46,361 bases of DNA from NCBI GenBank assembly GCA_003278525.1, contig QCEQ01000011.1:1-46361 (forward strand). Direction: 5' to 3'. The notes under the pieces are model-generated. The model worked only from the letters and a program-made list of their open reading frames with translations, did no database searches and was not told the origin of the DNA. The DNA is from Prochlorococcus sp. AG-355-P16 (GTDB taxonomy: Bacteria; Cyanobacteriota; Cyanobacteriia; PCC-6307; Cyanobiaceae). The position numbers and the translations under genes were made by a program. Each line of letters begins with the position of its first letter. The first letter of the stretch is position 1. This document shows positions 42,960 through 46,361 of this stretch, piece after piece.

Positions 42960-42977
42960 AAAATCAAAAGTGAATTT

Positions 42978-43979
42978 TTAAAGGCTGATACTCTTAGCAC
43001 CATCTTTAATATGGACAGTATTTGTGAACCTTGCAGTACTATCTAATGTACTAATAACTAGACTACTTGTTCTAACACAATCCCTTTCAAATTTAACTCC
43101 ATCAAATAATAATCCATCAGTAATTCCACTTCCAGCGAAAACAACATTTTCTCCCGATGCCAATTCATTTGCTTCATAGATTTTATCTATATCTGTTATG
43201 CCCATTTCATTAAGACGTTTTATATTTCCTTCTTTTGTGTAATCAGCCCATTCAGAAGTTTGAGCGATTGCCGGATCATAAACTAGTTGTCCTTGAAAGT
43301 GTCCGCCGAGAGCTCTCATAGCAGCAGCTGAAATAACACCCTCTGGAGCTGCACCTATACCCATTAGGCAATGTGTTCCAGTTCCTGCAAACCCGCATGC
43401 AATCGCAGCTTGAACGTCACCATCAGAAATCGGTTGTACTTTTGCACCACATCCTCGAATCTCTTTAATTAAATCTTTATGTCTAGTTCTATCCATTACA
43501 ACTACAGTAAGCTCATCAATAGAAAGGCCCAAGCAATTACTTAGTATCTTCAAGTTTTCAGTTGCTGAATTTCTAATATCTACTTTACCTTTGGCCGCAG
43601 GAGGTGCTGCTAATTTGTTCATGTAAAAATCAGGCGCATTGAAAAGACCACCCGTATCAGAGGCAGCTAAAACCGCCATAGAACCTCTTTGATTATTCGC
43701 ACAAAGATTTGTTCCTTCACAAGGATCTACTGCAAAGTCAACCCCTGGGCCATTTCCACTACCAACCTCTTCACCTATATAGAGCATAGGTGCTTCATCT
43801 CTTTCACCTTCTCCAATAACAATTTTCCCTTTCATTTCAATTTTGCCCATTCGCAATCTCATTGCTTCTACAGCTGCAGCATCAGCTTCATCTTTTTGAC
43901 CAAGTCCTGTTAATTTTGCTGAGGCAATAGCTGCTTGCTCGACAACTTCGAGAATTTCTTGAATTAAAGTTTGATTCAC
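42978..43979 (-). CDS. glpX: Fructose-1,6-/sedoheptulose-1,7-bisphosphatase, class II
   Basis: 333 residues. It is the dual FBPase/SBPase of the cyanobacterial Calvin cycle. Motifs are [35 protein letters not shown] (metal/phosphate site), [10 protein letters not shown] and [22 protein letters not shown]. It reads divergently from rpe, another pentose-phosphate gene, across a 187-bp region containing a perfect 21-bp palindrome, and is followed by hemA on the same strand. Confidence 0.95.
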   Translation of the reverse strand: MNQTLIQEILEVVEQAAIASAKLTGLGQKDEADAAAVEAMRLRMGKIEMKGKIVIGEGERDEAPMLYIGEEVGSGNGPGVDFAVDPCEGTNLCANNQRGSMAVLAASDTGGLFNAPDFYMNKLAAPPAAKGKVDIRNSATENLKILSNCLGLSIDELTVVVMDRTRHKDLIKEIRGCGAKVQPISDGDVQAAIACGFAGTGTHCLMGIGAAPEGVISAAAMRALGGHFQGQLVYDPAIAQTSEWADYTKEGNIKRLNEMGITDIDKIYEANELASGENVVFAGSGITDGLLFDGVKFERDCVRTSSLVISTLDSTARFTNTVHIKDGAKSISL

Positions 43980-44023
43980 AATTAAATTTTGAGGATTTTC
44001 TTAAATGTTTTGAGTATGATCTC

Positions 44024-44044
44024 ATAAAAAATGTCATTTTTTAT
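44024..44044. promoter_or_regulatory. Perfect 21-bp palindrome between glpX and rpe
   Basis: The arms ATAAAAAATG and CATTTTTTAT flank a single T, with all ten pairs complementary. It lies 45-65 bp before glpX and 123-143 bp before rpe in their shared divergent region. A loop of one base makes a cruciform or hairpin unlikely to form, so a dimeric-protein operator is the simpler reading. No known factor is assigned. Confidence 0.5.
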
Positions 44045-44166
44045 AAGAATTATTATGCTAGTAAGCTTTTTTAAACTCTTTACAGGTGATACTTTATCAG
44101 GCCGTGACTTGAAATTAGGAATAAACAACTAAATATAGTATCTTTATTAAATATTTTAAAAATTAA

Positions 44167-44925
44167 ATGACTGAGTCAAATCAAACAACTTTAGCTGGTG
44201 TTAATAGACCAATTCAAATAATTCCTTCAGTTTTACCAGCAGATTGGGCAAATATGGGGGCATGTGTGAAAGAGCTAGAGGAGGCTGGGGTAGATAGAAT
44301 TCAATTTGATGTAATGGATGGGAATTTCGTGCCAAATCTTACATTCGGTCCTGAAATGATTGCGGCGTGCAGGAAATATTGTAATGTCCCTTTTGAAACT
44401 CAATTAATGGTTAGTCAATACAACTGCGAAACCATGCTTGAATCTTATGTAAACGCTACAAAAGGAGCGAATGGTGAACCAGGAGTAGTAATAGCTCATG
44501 CCGAAGCAAATATTCATTTGCATAGAATTCTCGGAAGAATAAGAGATATAGGAGGATCTCCTTCTGTTGCATTAAACCCTCATACTCCTTTTGAAATGAT
44601 AAAAAACATTATGGATATGGTTGATCATGTTTTAGTTATGACAGTTAATCCAGGCTTTGGAGGACAAGCTTATATACCAACAATGCTTAATAAAATAAGA
44701 GAAATAAGAAACTTTGTTATCGAAAAAAACTTAAATGTCGACATTGAAGTGGATGGGGGAATAAAAGCAAATTGGACTATTTCACAATGTGCAGATGCTG
44801 GAGCTAATTGTTTTATTGCAGGTAGTGGAATGTTTGCTTACCCAACATTAAAAGAGGGATGTGATGACTTAAGAAAAGTTGCACAAGAAGCTCAAAAGGG
44901 GAATGTTCTTTCTGAACCTCTATAA
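44167..44925 (+). CDS. rpe: Ribulose-phosphate 3-epimerase
   Basis: 252 residues, (beta/alpha)8 barrel. It interconverts ribulose 5-phosphate and xylulose 5-phosphate in the Calvin and pentose phosphate cycles. IIPSVLPADWANMG, QFDVMDGNFVPNLTFGPEMI (metal and catalytic Asp), VMTVNPGFGGQ, IEVDGGI and FIAGSGMFAY are the family lines. It is the only plus-strand gene in the block and is divergent from glpX. Confidence 0.95.
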   Translation: MTESNQTTLAGVNRPIQIIPSVLPADWANMGACVKELEEAGVDRIQFDVMDGNFVPNLTFGPEMIAACRKYCNVPFETQLMVSQYNCETMLESYVNATKGANGEPGVVIAHAEANIHLHRILGRIRDIGGSPSVALNPHTPFEMIKNIMDMVDHVLVMTVNPGFGGQAYIPTMLNKIREIRNFVIEKNLNVDIEVDGGIKANWTISQCADAGANCFIAGSGMFAYPTLKEGCDDLRKVAQEAQKGNVLSEPL

Positions 44926-44946
44926 ATATTCTTGGAGATGAACAAT

Positions 44947-45876
44947 TCACCCAAATATCCAGCCATAACTATGTAGCCCTATTCCTAAGAAATTAACTCC
45001 TAAATAACAGACTAAAACTACTAAAAAACCTGTAGATGCTAATAATGCTGGTCTACGCCCTTGCCAACCCTTGCTTATTCTCATATGAAGATAAGCAGCA
45101 TAAAATAACCATGAGATAAATGCCCATGTTTCTTTTGGATCCCAACTCCACCATGTGCCCCAAGCTTCATTAGCCCAAACCGCACCTGAAATTAAACCAA
45201 GAGTTAAAAGAACAAAGCCGATTAATATAGAACGATAACTTAATGTATCTAATTCTTCTGAATGAGAAAATTCAATAGGTTCAACTAAATCATTTACAGA
45301 ATAGCTATTTGAAAGTTTAAATCCTCCTATACCTGTAGAACTACTTCTGATTTGAAGAGGCTTATTCTTATTAATAAACAAAACGGACATTGAAAGTAAA
45401 GAACCTATTATTAATGCTGCATAACTAAGCATTACGACGCTAACATGCATTACTAACCAACTAGACCTTAAAGCTGGAACTAAGTTGGACGATAATTTCA
45501 AATCCTCAGGTAAAACAAAACAAGCAAAAGCCACAGTAAGTAACTCAATAGGTATAGCAATTGAGGGAATTATTGGAGCTTCGTATTCTCTTTCAACCAA
45601 TAGTTGGCCTAATGTGATACCCCAAGTAAGGAAATAAAGAGATTCATACAAATTGCTGATAGGAAAGTGCCCAGAAATTGACCACCTAAAAAGTAATTGT
45701 AATGTTATCAATAAGTTCACTAAAATCGTAATAAGTCTTACAGCTGAGGAAGACTTTTTTTTAAAAACTGCCCCCAAAGATATTGGTAAGTTAATTAATA
45801 AAAAATAAAAAACTAAAAGACCTAAAACTGAAACAGGTTCATATATTAGATTTTTTAAAAAATTATCTAGTATCAT
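44947..45876 (-). CDS. ccsA: Cytochrome c biogenesis protein CcsA
   Basis: 309 residues, polytopic thylakoid membrane protein of the system II (Ccs) pathway that attaches heme to lumenal apocytochromes c. The heme-handling WWD motif is clear in WANEAWGTWWSWDPKETW. Heme-ligand histidine candidates lie in LVMHVSVVML, YLHMRISKGWQGRR and GIGLHSYGW. It is the plastid Ycf5 homolog. CcsB and CcdA are not in this window. Confidence 0.95.
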   Translation of the reverse strand: MILDNFLKNLIYEPVSVLGLLVFYFLLINLPISLGAVFKKKSSSAVRLITILVNLLITLQLLFRWSISGHFPISNLYESLYFLTWGITLGQLLVEREYEAPIIPSIAIPIELLTVAFACFVLPEDLKLSSNLVPALRSSWLVMHVSVVMLSYAALIIGSLLSMSVLFINKNKPLQIRSSSTGIGGFKLSNSYSVNDLVEPIEFSHSEELDTLSYRSILIGFVLLTLGLISGAVWANEAWGTWWSWDPKETWAFISWLFYAAYLHMRISKGWQGRRPALLASTGFLVVLVCYLGVNFLGIGLHSYGWIFG

Positions 45877-45990
45877 TTCTAGAAATTTCTCAAGTCTTAA
45901 TATTCAATGACAAATAAATAATAATTAAAATCATTCCCATATGAGTAAATCTTTAATAATAAAGTTTTAATTTATTTAAAAAAAGGCATT

Positions 45991-46361
45991 TCAAAGTTTG
46001 AAATTATCTCCGAGATAATACTTCTTGACTATTGGATTATCAGACAATTCACTTGATGAACCGTAAGCTAAAATTTTCCCCTCACTTAATACATAAGATT
46101 TGTTTGTAATTAAAAGGGTTTCCCTCACATTATGGTCTGTAATGAGAATCCCTACCCCATCACTACTTAATTTAAGAATTAGTTTCTTTAGATCATTAAC
46201 AGCTAGAGGATCGATCCCAGCAAAAGGTTCGTCTAATAACAAATATTTTGGTCCTTTTCTACCTACCGTCAGAGCCCTAGCTATTTCGCACCTCCTCCTC
46301 TCTCCGCCTGAGAGTTGATAACCATAACTATCTACAAAATTATTCAAATTAAATTCATTAA
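45991..46361 (-). CDS. lptB: LPS export ATPase LptB (5' end outside window)
   Basis: The frame stays open to the window edge, so a TTG at 46347 that could be read as a start is internal and the Walker A region lies beyond 46361. The visible ~123 codons contain the signature LSGGERRRCEIARAL, Walker B KYLLLDEPFAGIDPLA, H-loop ILITDHNVRETL and the C-terminal SSELSDNPIVKKYYLGDNF typical of LptB. The cytoplasmic ATPase drives lipopolysaccharide transport, fitting with lpxD. It lies beyond the ccsA start on the same strand (114-bp spacer). Confidence 0.93.
   Translation of the reverse strand, partial: NEFNLNNFVDSYGYQLSGGERRRCEIARALTVGRKGPKYLLLDEPFAGIDPLAVNDLKKLILKLSSDGVGILITDHNVRETLLITNKSYVLSEGKILAYGSSSELSDNPIVKKYYLGDNFKL

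Noticed and set aside
44055..44132. A 25-aa plus-strand frame in the glpX/rpe spacer
   Set aside because: No ribosome site or recognisable feature; it lies in a divergent promoter region.
45892..45942. A 16-aa minus-strand hydrophobic frame upstream of ccsA
   Set aside because: Too short to support, and it does not resemble a known photosystem or cytochrome b6f small subunit.
1..46361. tRNA, rRNA, CRISPR, insertion sequence, prophage or conjugative genes
   Set aside because: I looked in the spacers for T-loop-like GTTCRANNC motifs, direct-repeat arrays, transposase motifs and integrase genes and saw none.

Overview
The window looks like a chromosomal segment of a high-light-adapted Prochlorococcus or a very close relative. 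The DNA is strongly A/T-rich, with short spacers and frequent 1-15 bp gene overlaps. The gene content is that of a marine oxygenic picocyanobacterium: Calvin-cycle genes (prk, glpX, rpe, two aldolases), cyanobacterium/plastid-type families (DUF3685/Ycf55-like, DUF3727, CSP41-like epimerase, CcsA), a Gram-negative envelope (lpxD, lptB) and many single-membrane-span microproteins. The phosphoribulokinase is the short proteobacterial (class I) type expected of alpha-cyanobacteria. No rRNA, tRNA, CRISPR array, insertion sequence or phage gene was seen. All calls come from reading the sequence and translations; no database search was run.

Layout. 1-2163: end of the urea ABC transporter operon (urtC partial, urtD, urtE). 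2196-6111: an accessory-looking stretch of small unrecognised genes, many encoding one membrane span, plus a ribbon-helix-helix-like regulator flanked by repeated ACACTT half-sites. 6270-8485: three tightly packed genes, a PaO-like Rieske oxygenase, a 33-residue membrane peptide and an orphan ABC ATPase. 8743-11614: an iron-handling block with a Crp/Fnr-type regulator behind Fur-like boxes, a small helical protein, ferritin behind a Fur-like box, and the ferric-iron transporter ATPase (futC), whose promoter carries a TGTA-N8-TACA palindrome. 11636-15445: nth, a short NAD(P)-binding protein, a PPC-glutaredoxin fusion, pgsA and a CSP41-like epimerase. 15532-25547: a long plus-strand run (hisA, DUF3685, a thioredoxin-fold lumenal protein, CofE-like, GNAT-like, yqgF, DUF3727, yqeG, proB, lpxD, leuB) with several overlapping or abutting junctions. 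25636-31439: prk, accD, a secreted protein, a Gfo/Idh/MocA oxidoreductase, then class I and class II aldolases in tandem.

31492-34308 (minus): purS-purQ, a 54-residue DnaJ-type zinc-finger protein, a CobW-type metal GTPase and a lumenal pentapeptide-repeat protein. 34372-37006 (plus): a UPRT-like protein lacking its PRPP loop, a membrane/coiled-coil protein and ilvD. 37028-43979 (minus): a carbon cluster reading glpX-hemA, glgC, gnd-pgl, CIA30-like and a small hypothetical. rpe diverges from glpX across an intergenic region with a perfect 21-bp palindrome. The window ends with ccsA and the 3' part of lptB.

The most interesting signals are: the iron block, where Fur-like boxes and a Crp/NtcA-type box sit next to a cysteine-rich Crp paralog with an NtcA-like recognition helix; the ribbon-helix-helix gene with phased half-sites at both ends; the Rieske/microprotein/ABC operon; and several diverged or fused enzymes (PPC-Grx, UPRT-like, variant endonuclease III cluster).
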